Shown piece after piece: positions 7,030-16,382 of a DNA stretch of 64,000 nt; positions within the stretch are counted from its first letter, which is position 1; each line of letters starts with the position of its first letter. The translations under genes were made by a program, and so were the position numbers. The stretch spans positions 1 through 64,000 of the forward strand of contig JBCCCR010000019.1 in assembly GCA_039033415.1 (NCBI GenBank). Reading direction: 5' to 3'. This stretch comes from Pseudomonadota bacterium (GTDB taxonomy: Bacteria; Pseudomonadota; Gammaproteobacteria; Xanthomonadales; SZUA-38). The notes under the pieces are model-generated. The model did no database searches and had not been told where the DNA came from. It worked only from the letters and a program-made list of their open reading frames with translations.

Positions 7030-8692
7030 CCTCAAAACGCGGATGGCCCTCCAGTCCGTGCTCGATGGTAAAGCTGGCGTTCACCTCTAGACCCTCATAG
7101 TCGCGGGCCACCAGCTCGATTTCCACCGTGCCGCTTGTCGCCGCCGGCGGGCGCATTGTGAAGGTCTGATTGTGCCGGTCGAAGCGAACCCAGCGCGGGA
7201 GAGTGCCGCCGCCGGCCAGCCGGGCCTGGTAATCGAGCGTGTCGCCGGGATCCGGATCCATAAAGTAGCCGTCGGAGATGCTGAACATGAGCATCTGGCC
7301 AGCCGGGACGTAAACATTCGGCAGCGGCGCCACAATCTTTGGCGGCAGGTTCTTCATCCGCTGGCGAATTTCCTCGCGGTGCTGACGGCGGATGCTGAGC
7401 GCGGCCCAGAGCGCCACGCCGCCCAACGCGAACGCCAGCACAAAAAAGGCGGTGATCGACAGGTTGAGCTGGTCGATCAGCAAAAATACCAGCACCGCCA
7501 CCAGGCCGTCGCCGGCCCGGAAAAAGAAGGTGTCGATCGTGGTTTTTCCGACGTACTTCTGTTCCCGGTTCAGCGGCAGATAGAGCGCCTGATTGGCCGT
7601 ATTCTGGATGGAGTAGCTGACCGCGTTTTCCGCAATCTGCAGCCCCCGAACGAGAAAGAAGCCTGGGATCAGGAGCAGTATGCCCCAGTGCAGAATCACA
7701 AAAGCGGGCAGGATCAGCACCACGGCACGGATGCCGATCGCCCGCATCAGCCGCGAGACCACCAACAGCTGCAGCACCATGGAACTCAGCGTCACCCAGG
7801 CGTAGTAGTCACCCCAGAAGCGCCCCAGGTACTGAACTTCCGTGAGTCCAGCGCCGGCGGCCATCGCTTCGGCCCGCTCGTCGACGAGGTAAGACAACAC
7901 AAACTCGCCAACCGTATTGACCATCGTCAGCGTCATGACAAGGATTGCCAGGGCGACCAGGTACCGACTCTTGAAGACCACGTCGAAGCCGCCGACGAGG
8001 TCGGCCAGCGCAAAACGCTGGGACTCGGGCTGCTCGCGGTTGTTGTTCTCCGAGCCCTCCGGCACGCAGCGCTCGGCCAAGATGGACAGGATCATCGGCA
8101 GCGCGAGCACGCCAGCGGCGAGCAGCATGAGCCCATATTCGCCCACCACGGCAAAAAGGTATTTGGAGGTTTGACTGCCCAGCCAGCTACCGATGGATGC
8201 ACCGACCATGATGACAACAAACAGTCGCTGTCCGCTGCGGGTGTTATAGAGGTCCGCCGCAAATGCCCAAAACTGTGCAACAACCGTCACGTTGAAGATG
8301 CTCAGCCAAACGTAAAACGGCACGCTGATTGAAATCCCGCCGCGGCCCAGCAGGCAGAACACGAGCAGGTTTGAGATGAAAAACGCTGTCACCCAACGAA
8401 GCACGAGGGATCGGCTTTTTTTGTTGGACAGCCCCGCGTAGAGCTGCTTGTACAGCGGCAGCAAAAACGCCAGCGTCACGGCCACAATTCCCTGCGCGTA
8501 GGCTTTGATCTCCGCACTGCCTTCCGCAAGAATCAGGGCGTCTCGCACGGGCTTCAGGATGTAATATGAGCCCATCAGCACCAGGGCCGTGAGGAACAGG
8601 TGCTTGACGCTACGCCCCTCTCCCGGGCGCACAGACGTAAATAAGGTCAGGAAACGCTCAAAGAACGTCAGCCGGGCCAAGTCTACCCGCAT
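7013..8692 (-). CDS. Npt1/Npt2-like MFS transporter with C-terminal cadherin-like domain
   Basis: A 559-residue membrane protein. Residues about 30-435 contain some 11-12 hydrophobic helices with the start SVKHLFLTALVLMGSYYILKPVRDALIL, typical of the Npt1/Npt2 (nucleotide-transporter-like) branch of the major facilitator superfamily found in many free-living bacteria with unknown substrate. After a basic linker (RRQHREEIRQRMKNLPPK), residues about 455-559 form a beta-rich soluble domain with DGYFMDPDPGDTLDYQARL and PRWVRFDRHNQTFTMRPP, resembling the dystroglycan-type cadherin-like (CADG/He_PIG) fold of surface proteins. That fusion to a transporter is unusual. The gene is convergent with, and overlaps, the phosphatase gene. 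Confidence 0.8.
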   Translation of the reverse strand: MRVDLARLTFFERFLTLFTSVRPGEGRSVKHLFLTALVLMGSYYILKPVRDALILAEGSAEIKAYAQGIVAVTLAFLLPLYKQLYAGLSNKKSRSLVLRWVTAFFISNLLVFCLLGRGGISISVPFYVWLSIFNVTVVAQFWAFAADLYNTRSGQRLFVVIMVGASIGSWLGSQTSKYLFAVVGEYGLMLLAAGVLALPMILSILAERCVPEGSENNNREQPESQRFALADLVGGFDVVFKSRYLVALAILVMTLTMVNTVGEFVLSYLVDERAEAMAAGAGLTEVQYLGRFWGDYYAWVTLSSMVLQLLVVSRLMRAIGIRAVVLILPAFVILHWGILLLIPGFFLVRGLQIAENAVSYSIQNTANQALYLPLNREQKYVGKTTIDTFFFRAGDGLVAVLVFLLIDQLNLSITAFFVLAFALGGVALWAALSIRRQHREEIRQRMKNLPPKIVAPLPNVYVPAGQMLMFSISDGYFMDPDPGDTLDYQARLAGGGTLPRWVRFDRHNQTFTMRPPAATSGTVEIELVARDYEGLEVNASFTIEHGLEGHPRFEVSAPA

Positions 8693-8797
8693 CGTTGATC
8701 AATCCCCTTTTGCCAACGCCAGTTTGGCCCGCGCGGGCGCGTTGAATCAACTCCGGAAGGTCATACCTTGGGATCTGGCAGGATTCCGGCTGCGTGT

Positions 8798-11737
8798 CTA
8801 CTCGAACGAGTCGGAGAAAATGGTCCCGCTGGCGACGGTGGAGAACCGCACGTTGACCCGCTTAACGTTGCCCTGGTTGTCCGCAACCTCGGCAAGCACT
8901 CGTGCGCCGAACAGCGAGCTGCTCAGCGGCGCGCCGATGGGGATTTCAAAGACATCCTGCGTCACCTCGATCGCCAGGTCTGCCAGCTCCGATCGGGGCG
9001 CGCGGCCCTGCACCGGGAAGGACGCGGTCACCGAGAGCGAAGCCGCGTTGATGCCGGTATAGGCGTCAGCCATGCCAAAGCGGATCACGGTGGGAGGCGT
9101 TGCGTTGTAGTTGGGCCGTGGGCTGCTGATGGTGAGCGTTGGACGAAGGTCGTCCAGAAACCACCCCATACCCGGGTTGCCACGCGTTGCAGCCACATCG
9201 ATGGGTGCACCCAGGTCGACCCAGCGAGCGAACGTTATGCGCTGGTCGCGCGTCAGCGCGGGCATGCCGCCGGCGGGGTGCGCGCTGCTGGGAACAAAGT
9301 CGAGGTCAGCTCGGTTGGGGTTGGCGCCCGGCGGCAGCGTTGACGCATCGCCAGGCGTTGACTCGGTGGGATGGTCATCGTTGGACCAACCGTCCAAACG
9401 GGCGCCAAAGATTTTCCAGATCAGCAGACTGCGGCGGCTTTGAAACATGCGCACATAGCGACTGGCGTTTGATTGGCGCCAGCGCGCGTTGCTGATGACG
9501 GCGGGGTAACCCCACTCAGCGGCGCTGTCGTCAGCCAGCCGCCGGTAATCGCCGGGCAGGTTGCTGTCCATGCTCAGATCATTGAGGTTCAGGTTGCCGG
9601 CGTTCTGACCTTCGTTATGACAGGACACGCAGTGTGCCTGCAGCAGCGGGCGTATATCGGCGTAGAACTCGACGTTGACCAGCGCCTGGTTCAGCTCGGT
9701 AAGCCCAGGATTGCCGCCGCTGTCCTGCGTGAGCATCGGCGTTTCGCGGCTGAGATCATAAACCTGGTAGCCGGGCTGGCTTGCCGCCGTTCCCTCAAAG
9801 GCGAGCGGAAGCTGGCTGTGGGCGTGACAGCCGCCGCAGTCGGTGCGCACTTCCCCGGGCCGGACCTGATGCCAGGTCTGCGTCATGTTGAGCACCAGGC
9901 CGTTGCGATCGATCGTCTGGAAGGTAAAGGGGGTATCAGCCGGCATCTTGAACAACACGCTGGTGTCCGGGTTGCCTTCACTATCCGTGATTCCGGCACC
10001 CTTTCGCAGCGGGATCTCCCCGAGGATCCTGAGCCGCTCGTTCGCGTGTGAATGGAAATCGGTGCCGTCCAGCTCACTCGCATTGGGGCCATAAAGGCGG
10101 GAGGTGTTGCCCTCCATCGCCAGCACGCGGACGGCCCAGATGTCCGAGTCGTCGTAGATGCCCGCATCAGCGCCCTGATAGGTCCAGTTGCTGCTGGCGT
10201 CGTTTTGAGCGGTGTTGAAGGCATCCAGCCCGTCAAAGGCGCCGTCCCCGCGTCCGGGGAAGCTCTCGCGCTTGTAAAAGCTGCTGCTGCCAACCAGCCC
10301 GTGCGGCGTGCCCTCGGGCAGCAGCGTGTGGTCGCTACCATCGTTGGGCAGCCAGGGCAGTGTGGCGGGCTCCGCCACGCCGTGCACCGCTGAGTAGGGC
10401 ACCACCGCTCGGGGCCACGCCTCGTTGTAGGCGAGATCGTTTTTGATCAGGAGCAGTTCGTCCGGACTCCAGACGGGATTTGAGTTATCGATGACGTAAA
10501 GCCCAGCGTCATACCGGGGTGTCTGCGTAGGCCGGTTCAGGTCGTTGGCCGGACCCGGCGTCCACACGACCAGCAGATCGTTGTTGGTGGTGGCCGAGGG
10601 ATGAGTAAACTTGCCGACGCGGGTGGTGCCATCAGCGCCCAGCGGCGCCGCGTTGTCCTCCATGTGCGTCATGGGCGTAATGGCGTGGTAGCCATAGGGC
10701 GTGAAACCGATCTGGAAGGTCGTCGGACCAAAACTGCGGGTCTCGTCGATCGGTGGGTTTTCCGAAGGGAAGGCGCTGCCGAAAGCCGGAACGCCTTGCG
10801 GCGGTCGCACAGGCAGGCCGAACAGCGCACCAAAGCCGTTGTTGTTGAGGTTGTAGTAGGCCTCCACGACAATCTGTCCATTGCTGGTCTGGGTCATGAA
10901 GTGATAGGCCTCGGGTGCGCTGAGGCTGCTCACGATCGGCCCCCAGTTTCGGCCGTCCGGATAGATGGACCAGATGCCCCAGACGCGCCGATCCCGGATC
11001 CCCTGCGCCTCGTAGCTGGAGAACATCAGGCGACCGTCGCGAAGGATGGTGGGATGCAGCGCGCTGCCGATATTCATCGGTGCAATCTGCTCGACGTTTT
11101 CGCCGTCCACGTCCATCACAAACAGCTGCAGCGTAGGGTTCGTAAAGCCTTTGGTGGGGATTTGGCCGTTGCGATTGGACGTAAACGCCAGGCGGTCACC
11201 CGGCAGCGGCATGGCGCCCAGATTGAGGATGCCGTAGCCCAGTCGATTGAACTGGTTAGGTGGATTGACCGGGTTGGACTCGTCCCAGGTCCCGGCGCCC
11301 AGATTAGGGGTGAATTCACCGAACGTCAGCCGCTCGATCTCCCTCGTCTTCAGGTGCATGCGGTAGATGTCCGCGCCATCGTGGGGCAGGTCGCCACGCT
11401 GATAGTTCAGCGATTCCTCCCGCAGATCGGGAAACAGGCTGTAGTAAACCCAATGGGCGTCAAAGGACATGACCGGGTCGGTCACGCTGCAGTGGTCGCA
11501 GTCCACCAGCACTTCTTCATTGCCGTCGGGGTGCAGCAGCATGAGATCGGCCCCGGCGTCCAGCCGGCCGGGATGAAAGACCTCAGGCCAGATCGTGTTG
11601 ATCAGATCGCCAAAGCGCGGTTGGCGGACGTAGACGATGTCGTAGCTGCGGGTATACGTTTGCTGGGACCCAGCCTCCGCCGTCACGCCGGCGGCGCTCA
11701 GCAGCAGAATGGCGATTAGGCATGATGGCCGACCCAT
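8798..11737 (-). CDS. Exported diheme hydrazine-synthase-alpha-like beta-propeller protein
   Basis: A 979-residue secreted protein with an N-terminal signal peptide (MGRPSCLIAILLLSAAGVTA). The first two thirds contain PD40/TolB-like propeller repeats (DIYRMHLKTREIERLTFGEF, LAFTSNRNGQ, QLFVMDVDGENVEQI). Two c-type heme sites follow: CGGCH near residue 635 and CVSCH near residue 702; then a beta-rich C-terminus ending in IFSDSFE. Propeller plus two CXXCH resembles the HZS-alpha family, named for the alpha subunit of anammox hydrazine synthase but common in bacteria that are not anammox. No hydrazine synthase beta or gamma gene is nearby, so hydrazine chemistry is not implied. A periplasmic redox enzyme or electron carrier is likely; substrate unknown. 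Confidence 0.75.
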   Translation of the reverse strand: MGRPSCLIAILLLSAAGVTAEAGSQQTYTRSYDIVYVRQPRFGDLINTIWPEVFHPGRLDAGADLMLLHPDGNEEVLVDCDHCSVTDPVMSFDAHWVYYSLFPDLREESLNYQRGDLPHDGADIYRMHLKTREIERLTFGEFTPNLGAGTWDESNPVNPPNQFNRLGYGILNLGAMPLPGDRLAFTSNRNGQIPTKGFTNPTLQLFVMDVDGENVEQIAPMNIGSALHPTILRDGRLMFSSYEAQGIRDRRVWGIWSIYPDGRNWGPIVSSLSAPEAYHFMTQTSNGQIVVEAYYNLNNNGFGALFGLPVRPPQGVPAFGSAFPSENPPIDETRSFGPTTFQIGFTPYGYHAITPMTHMEDNAAPLGADGTTRVGKFTHPSATTNNDLLVVWTPGPANDLNRPTQTPRYDAGLYVIDNSNPVWSPDELLLIKNDLAYNEAWPRAVVPYSAVHGVAEPATLPWLPNDGSDHTLLPEGTPHGLVGSSSFYKRESFPGRGDGAFDGLDAFNTAQNDASSNWTYQGADAGIYDDSDIWAVRVLAMEGNTSRLYGPNASELDGTDFHSHANERLRILGEIPLRKGAGITDSEGNPDTSVLFKMPADTPFTFQTIDRNGLVLNMTQTWHQVRPGEVRTDCGGCHAHSQLPLAFEGTAASQPGYQVYDLSRETPMLTQDSGGNPGLTELNQALVNVEFYADIRPLLQAHCVSCHNEGQNAGNLNLNDLSMDSNLPGDYRRLADDSAAEWGYPAVISNARWRQSNASRYVRMFQSRRSLLIWKIFGARLDGWSNDDHPTESTPGDASTLPPGANPNRADLDFVPSSAHPAGGMPALTRDQRITFARWVDLGAPIDVAATRGNPGMGWFLDDLRPTLTISSPRPNYNATPPTVIRFGMADAYTGINAASLSVTASFPVQGRAPRSELADLAIEVTQDVFEIPIGAPLSSSLFGARVLAEVADNQGNVKRVNVRFSTVASGTIFSDSFE

Positions 11738-11763
11738 ACTTCAGTATAGGGTCGCGTACCCCC
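11738..11763 (-). promoter_or_regulatory. Promoter-like elements abutting the diheme gene start
   Basis: On the minus strand TATACT ends five bases before the ATG of the diheme protein gene, so the transcript could be leaderless or nearly so. A TTTCGGGGGG block lies where a -35 element would fall, and a similar TTTCGGGGG block lies upstream of the CSLREA gene. No ribosome binding site is seen. Confidence 0.35.
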
Positions 11764-11803
11764 CGAAAGGTGACGCTCGTCACATGTTGGGTCGGCGGGC
11801 GCA

Positions 11804-11823
11804 GCTCGGCGACAACGCCGAGC
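11804..11823. terminator. Hairpin downstream of RND operon
   Basis: GCTCGGCG (11804-11811) pairs perfectly with CGCCGAGC (11816-11823) around an ACAA loop, just after the stop codon of the RND permease gene (minus strand). It is the likely end of that transcript, though no T-run follows. Confidence 0.5.
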
Positions 11824-11829
11824 GGCTGA

Positions 11830-14800
11830 TCAGGGATCGGTCGCCAGCCTGCCCCGGGCGCCAAAAACCTTTGCTTTGAGCCGGCCGGCAAGTTCGCTCA
11901 CGTCCAGGCCAATGGCATAGATTGCGGGCACCAGCAGCAGCGTCACAAAGAACGCCACAAACACACCTGACGCGAGCGCCAGCACAATCGGCTGGAGAAA
12001 TTTCGCCTGAATGGAGCGCTCGAGCATCATGGGGATCAGGCCGATAATGGTGGTGACCGTGGTCAGCAGGATCGGGCGGAACCGGGCCACACCCGCCTCG
12101 ACGATGGCGTCGCGCCGAGCCATCCCCTGGTCGCGCAGACGATTGCAATGATCCATCAGCACGAGGTTGTCGTTCACCACGACGCCGGCAGCGGCCGCCA
12201 CACCGAAGTAGCTGAAGATCGCCATGGTCATGTCGAGCATGAAGTGGCCCATAATTGCGCCGACAAAAGCAAAGGGCATGGCAACCAGGATCAGCGCGGG
12301 CTGCCAGTAACTGCGGAAAGCCACCGCCAGGATCGCGTACATGCCGAACAGCGCAATGGTGTACAGCCCTAGCAGCTCGCGTACAAACCGCTGTTCACCC
12401 TCCGCCTGGCCAACCGACCCGCGGACGATGCCCGGGAATCGTTTTTCCCAGGCGGGGAAAAAGTTCTCGTCCAGGTCGTCCATGATGTCCTGGCGTACGT
12501 CGTCTTTCAGGTCTGCGCTGACCCGCGCGGCGCGGTTGCCGTTCCAGCGCTGGATGCGCTTGATGCCGGGGGCAAACTCCAGATTGGCGACCGACAGCAG
12601 AGGCACCTCGCGGCCGTCAGCGGTCCGAACGCGGAAGTCTTTCAGGCTCTCGATCGAGCGCCGAGACTCGATGGGGTAGTGCACCATCACCTTCACGTCC
12701 TGACCGTTGCGCGGCAGGCGCTGTACCTCTTCACCGAAGTAGGCCTGGCGCACCTGGCGATTAACCTCCGCCAGGGTCAGGCCGAGCTTGGTGGTGCCGG
12801 GCTTAAGCGAGATGCGGATCTCCTCGGAAGCGCCTTCGAGATTGTTGCGTACGTCGTAGAGTGATTCGTAGGTTCTGAGCTGGTCTTCCAGCTCGGCCGT
12901 AGCGGCCCGAAGTACCTCGAGTTCGGGGTGACGAATGGACAGCTCAAAGCCTGGGCCGCCGCTGTTTTTAGAGTACTCGACCGACACCTCTTTGGCGTCT
13001 GGCACTTCACCCATCAGCTCGCGTAGGCGGATCGCTGCGTCCTTGGCGCTCATGTCGCGCACTTCCGGGGGTGCGAGTTTGACGATAGCGATTACGCTGT
13101 CGCGGCGTGACCGGGTATACCAGTTTTCGATCAGCTCCCCGGTGCCTTCGGTACGCTGGTTGACCTCTTCCTCAAGCGCTTTCTCCGCGCGCTGCATTTG
13201 TCCGAGAATTTCCAGCGCACGGCTGTAAGGCGCGCCTTCCGGCAGCACCACGTTGACGATGATCTCGTCCGACTCGATCTCGGGCATCAGGCTCTTTTTC
13301 ACCCACCCGGCACCAAAAGCCCCGAAGCCGACGATCACGACCGCCAGAAAGATGCTGGTGGTGAGATACCGATTGCGGGTACACCAATACCCGATGCGTC
13401 GATAGTGATTGACGGCAAAATGAATGATGCTGTCGGCAACCGCTTTCTGGACCCGACCGAAACGACCGAGCACCTCGCGCGGCCGAAGCTTGGAGAGGTG
13501 AGCCGGCAGGATGAAGAGCGACTCGATCAGGGAAAACGCCAGCGCAAGAATCACCACCCAGGTGATATGGCGAGTGAATTCACTGGTGGAATCACTGAGA
13601 AACAGCCAGGGAAGAAAGGCGAGCACCGTGGTCAGTACGCCGAAAATCACCGGTTTGGCAACGAGCGAGGTGCCGGTGGCGGCGGCTTTGACCGGGTGGT
13701 CGATGTTGTGCGACTGCGTGTGGATGCTCTCGCCCACAATAATCGCGTCGTCCACCACAATCCCGAGCACCAGCAGGAATGCAAAGGTGGACAGCATGTT
13801 CAGCGATACGTCGACCGAAGGGAGGAACACGAAAGTGCCGGCGTAAGCGGTGGCGATGCCTACAGCCACCCAGAAGGCCACGATAGGTCTTAACGTGAAC
13901 AACAGCACCAGCATCACCAGCAGCAAACCCTGGCCAGCGGCGCTGCCAATCGTCTTCATGCGGCCCTTAAAGTCGACCGCGTTGTCGGTCCAAAGGGTCA
14001 GTCTGGCCTCGGGCGGCAGGGTGTCGCGACGCTCGTCCAGCCACGTCCGGATGCTCTCGGAGGCTTTGACGATGTCCATCGTTTCGGTGGTCATCACCTG
14101 CAGCAGCACCGCCGGCTCGCCGTTCAGCGTGGCAAGAATTTCATTGTCCTCGAAACCATCGACCACCGTGGCGACATCGCCAACCCGGATCGTCCCGCCC
14201 TCTGCGTTTTGGCGGACGATGATGCTGGCAAAATCGCTTTGGGTATCAGCCTGGCTGCGAACCTTAAGCTGGTAGGTGCCCACCTCGGTACGCACGGCGC
14301 CGGATGACTGGTTAAGCGAGTTTGCACGGATGGCATCCGCCACGTCGGCGAAGGTCAGACCATAGCGGCGCAGCGCTGACTCGCTGACCTGGATTGACAC
14401 TTCTTCGCGGCGGGTGCCGAACAGCTCTACCACCGTGATAGCGGGCAGCGCGGCAACCTCTCGGCGAAGCTGTTCCGCCAGCCGCTTGAGGTCACGCTCG
14501 CCGAGATCACCGTGCACGGCTACCCGGATGAATTCGTCTCGGTTGAACCACTGCTGGACGCGGGGCGGCTCGACGTCGCGCGGAAAGGAAGAAATGCCGT
14601 CGACGCGGATTTTGACGTCGTTCATAAACCGCGCGAAGTCCACCTGCTGCTCCGCCAGGATATAAACTTCGCCACTGCCTTCACCGGAGCTCGAGCGGAC
14701 CCACTCGATGTTGTCCAGATCGCGCACCGCTTCCTCGATGCGGCTGACGATCTGCTCTTCGACTTCCTGCGGTGCTGCACCGGGCCAGGCCACCTGGATC

Positions 14801-14940
14801 TGAAGGCCCGGGAACCGCACCTGCGGCTCCATCTCCCGCTCAAGCTGGCCGAAGCCAATGATGCCCGCGACAAAAATACCGACCATCATGAGATTGGCGG
14901 CAACCGGATTACTGGCCCACCAGGAAATCAGCCTCTTCAT
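11830..14940 (-). CDS. RND efflux permease (HAE1/AcrB-like)
   Basis: A 1036-residue inner-membrane RND pump with the usual twelve helices and two large periplasmic loops. It starts MKRLISWWASNPVAANLMMVGIF, and the proton-relay Asp pair is in VLGIVVDDAIIVGESIH. The second half has VAAAAGVVVNDNLVLMDH. Its sequence is of the divergent HAE1-type group often called the acriflavin-resistance/AcrB-like family that works with a single adaptor; no outer-membrane partner is encoded beside it. It follows its adaptor gene by 15 bases. It would export hydrophobic or amphiphilic compounds; the actual substrates are unknown. Confidence 0.93.
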   Translation of the reverse strand: MKRLISWWASNPVAANLMMVGIFVAGIIGFGQLEREMEPQVRFPGLQIQVAWPGAAPQEVEEQIVSRIEEAVRDLDNIEWVRSSSGEGSGEVYILAEQQVDFARFMNDVKIRVDGISSFPRDVEPPRVQQWFNRDEFIRVAVHGDLGERDLKRLAEQLRREVAALPAITVVELFGTRREEVSIQVSESALRRYGLTFADVADAIRANSLNQSSGAVRTEVGTYQLKVRSQADTQSDFASIIVRQNAEGGTIRVGDVATVVDGFEDNEILATLNGEPAVLLQVMTTETMDIVKASESIRTWLDERRDTLPPEARLTLWTDNAVDFKGRMKTIGSAAGQGLLLVMLVLLFTLRPIVAFWVAVGIATAYAGTFVFLPSVDVSLNMLSTFAFLLVLGIVVDDAIIVGESIHTQSHNIDHPVKAAATGTSLVAKPVIFGVLTTVLAFLPWLFLSDSTSEFTRHITWVVILALAFSLIESLFILPAHLSKLRPREVLGRFGRVQKAVADSIIHFAVNHYRRIGYWCTRNRYLTTSIFLAVVIVGFGAFGAGWVKKSLMPEIESDEIIVNVVLPEGAPYSRALEILGQMQRAEKALEEEVNQRTEGTGELIENWYTRSRRDSVIAIVKLAPPEVRDMSAKDAAIRLRELMGEVPDAKEVSVEYSKNSGGPGFELSIRHPELEVLRAATAELEDQLRTYESLYDVRNNLEGASEEIRISLKPGTTKLGLTLAEVNRQVRQAYFGEEVQRLPRNGQDVKVMVHYPIESRRSIESLKDFRVRTADGREVPLLSVANLEFAPGIKRIQRWNGNRAARVSADLKDDVRQDIMDDLDENFFPAWEKRFPGIVRGSVGQAEGEQRFVRELLGLYTIALFGMYAILAVAFRSYWQPALILVAMPFAFVGAIMGHFMLDMTMAIFSYFGVAAAAGVVVNDNLVLMDHCNRLRDQGMARRDAIVEAGVARFRPILLTTVTTIIGLIPMMLERSIQAKFLQPIVLALASGVFVAFFVTLLLVPAIYAIGLDVSELAGRLKAKVFGARGRLATDP

Positions 14941-14955
14941 GCTTGCGGTACCGGT

Positions 14956-16119
14956 TTAGTTGAGGGCGAGTTCGGTGATCGGCTGCACCAGCATGCCGTC
15001 CACCGCTGAAGCGATCGTGGAGGTGACCACCCGTTCTCCGGGGTGCACGCCGCTGCTGATCATGACCTGCTCTTCGTTGCTGGACAGCACGTCCACGGTG
15101 CGGATCTCCAGCCGATCGTCGCTGTTGACGACATAAACCTTGTCGGCATTTCGCAGGGCGCTGCGCGGCACCACGCGCGCGGTGGTGCTGTCGCTGCGTT
15201 GAATGCTGGCTGAGACAAACATGCCGACCGCAAGCGGTACGGTAACGTCAGCGCCATACGGGTCAGCGACTTCAACCACCGCGTTGATGAGGCGCGTTTC
15301 CCGGTCAACCGCTGCGTGCACCCGGGCGATACGACCCTGCCAATGCACTAGCTCGCCACCGACCTCCGCGGTCAGATCCACGTTCGGACCCGCGGCGGAG
15401 CCGGCCACAAATCCCATCGGAAGATCGAGCTCTTCGAGCTGGGCATCGGTCAGCGGCAGCGTCACCTCTACAACGTCAGTGGCAAAGATTCGTCCCAGGG
15501 AGGACGCCGCGCCGACGAAGCCGCCAACGCCGGCGGTGCGCTGCATCACGCGCCCGTCAAACGGTGCCGCGATGCGAGTACGCTGCAGATTGAGTTTGGC
15601 CTCCGCGAGATCCGCGTTGGCCGAGCGCAGCTTGGCCTCAGCTTCCAGGACCTGGGGCTTGTTCACCTGCAGCGGGCTCGGCTCATGGGTTCGGCCAGTC
15701 GTTTCCCATTGGCGTCGCTTGATCTCTGCCGTCGCTTTCTGGGTCATGACGGCCACGTCCGCTTCCGCCACCCGGGCCTCAGCGCGGGTTACGGCCAGCT
15801 GGTAGTCCTGGTCGTCAAGCATGACCAGCGTATCGCCCTTCTTAAAGGACGCGCCATCCGCAAACTGCTCGGCGATGGCCGCGATGTTGCCGGACACGCG
15901 GGGCGTCAACTCGATCTCGGTTCGGGCGCGGACCTCACCCTGGCTCTGCACTGAGAGCGTTACGGTTTCTTCCCGGACCTCGTCGACAAACAGCGAGACC
16001 AGCCGCTGGGTGTCTTCTTTTTTCTCGGGTTCAGGTTTGGCAGCGACCATGGCCTGCACGCCGGCCAGCGCCACGACGAGCACCAGGATTGGTGCAGAAA
16101 TTTTGATGAGCTTCTTCAT
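14956..16119 (-). CDS. RND efflux periplasmic adaptor subunit
   Basis: A 387-residue membrane-fusion protein. An N-terminal signal/anchor (KISAPILVLVVALAGVQAMVA) is followed by a barrel-sandwich half (VQSQGEVRARTEIELTPRVSG), an alpha-helical hairpin (about 95-165, with AVTRAEARVAEADVAVMTQ and AEAKLRSANADLAEAKLNLQ), the second barrel half (RIAAPFDGRVMQRTAGVGGFV) and a beta-barrel. It links the RND permease encoded just downstream to an outer-membrane channel that must come from elsewhere in the genome. A two-gene operon with the permease is clear. Confidence 0.92.
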   Translation of the reverse strand: MKKLIKISAPILVLVVALAGVQAMVAAKPEPEKKEDTQRLVSLFVDEVREETVTLSVQSQGEVRARTEIELTPRVSGNIAAIAEQFADGASFKKGDTLVMLDDQDYQLAVTRAEARVAEADVAVMTQKATAEIKRRQWETTGRTHEPSPLQVNKPQVLEAEAKLRSANADLAEAKLNLQRTRIAAPFDGRVMQRTAGVGGFVGAASSLGRIFATDVVEVTLPLTDAQLEELDLPMGFVAGSAAGPNVDLTAEVGGELVHWQGRIARVHAAVDRETRLINAVVEVADPYGADVTVPLAVGMFVSASIQRSDSTTARVVPRSALRNADKVYVVNSDDRLEIRTVDVLSSNEEQVMISSGVHPGERVVTSTIASAVDGMLVQPITELALN

Positions 16120-16382
16120 GAGCTTCCTCTCGGATGTCCTCGCCCGTTTCCCGCCTTGTCTATTGGCATAACGTTCGGTGTCGCAGTTTGTTACAGCGGT
16201 TCAACAAGCACTGCGAGCCGGCGTTTCCCATTCGCGCGTATACCAACATATGCGTTTGTGAGAGGCATGGGCCATGAGTCAGCGGCGAGGCCCTGCCGGA
16301 AGTCATGCCGGTTTCAGGTACCCGGCTGCACCGAAAATACCGGACAGCTGAGCGGTGCGTGAAAAGGGGATTGGTAGAGGCG

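Noticed and set aside
10601-11719. 372-residue plus-strand open frame
   Set aside because: Antisense to the diheme protein gene; composition is that of a shadow frame.
8798-11737. Anammox hydrazine synthase
   Set aside because: Only the alpha-like architecture is present, with no beta/gamma subunit or hydrazine dehydrogenase genes around it.
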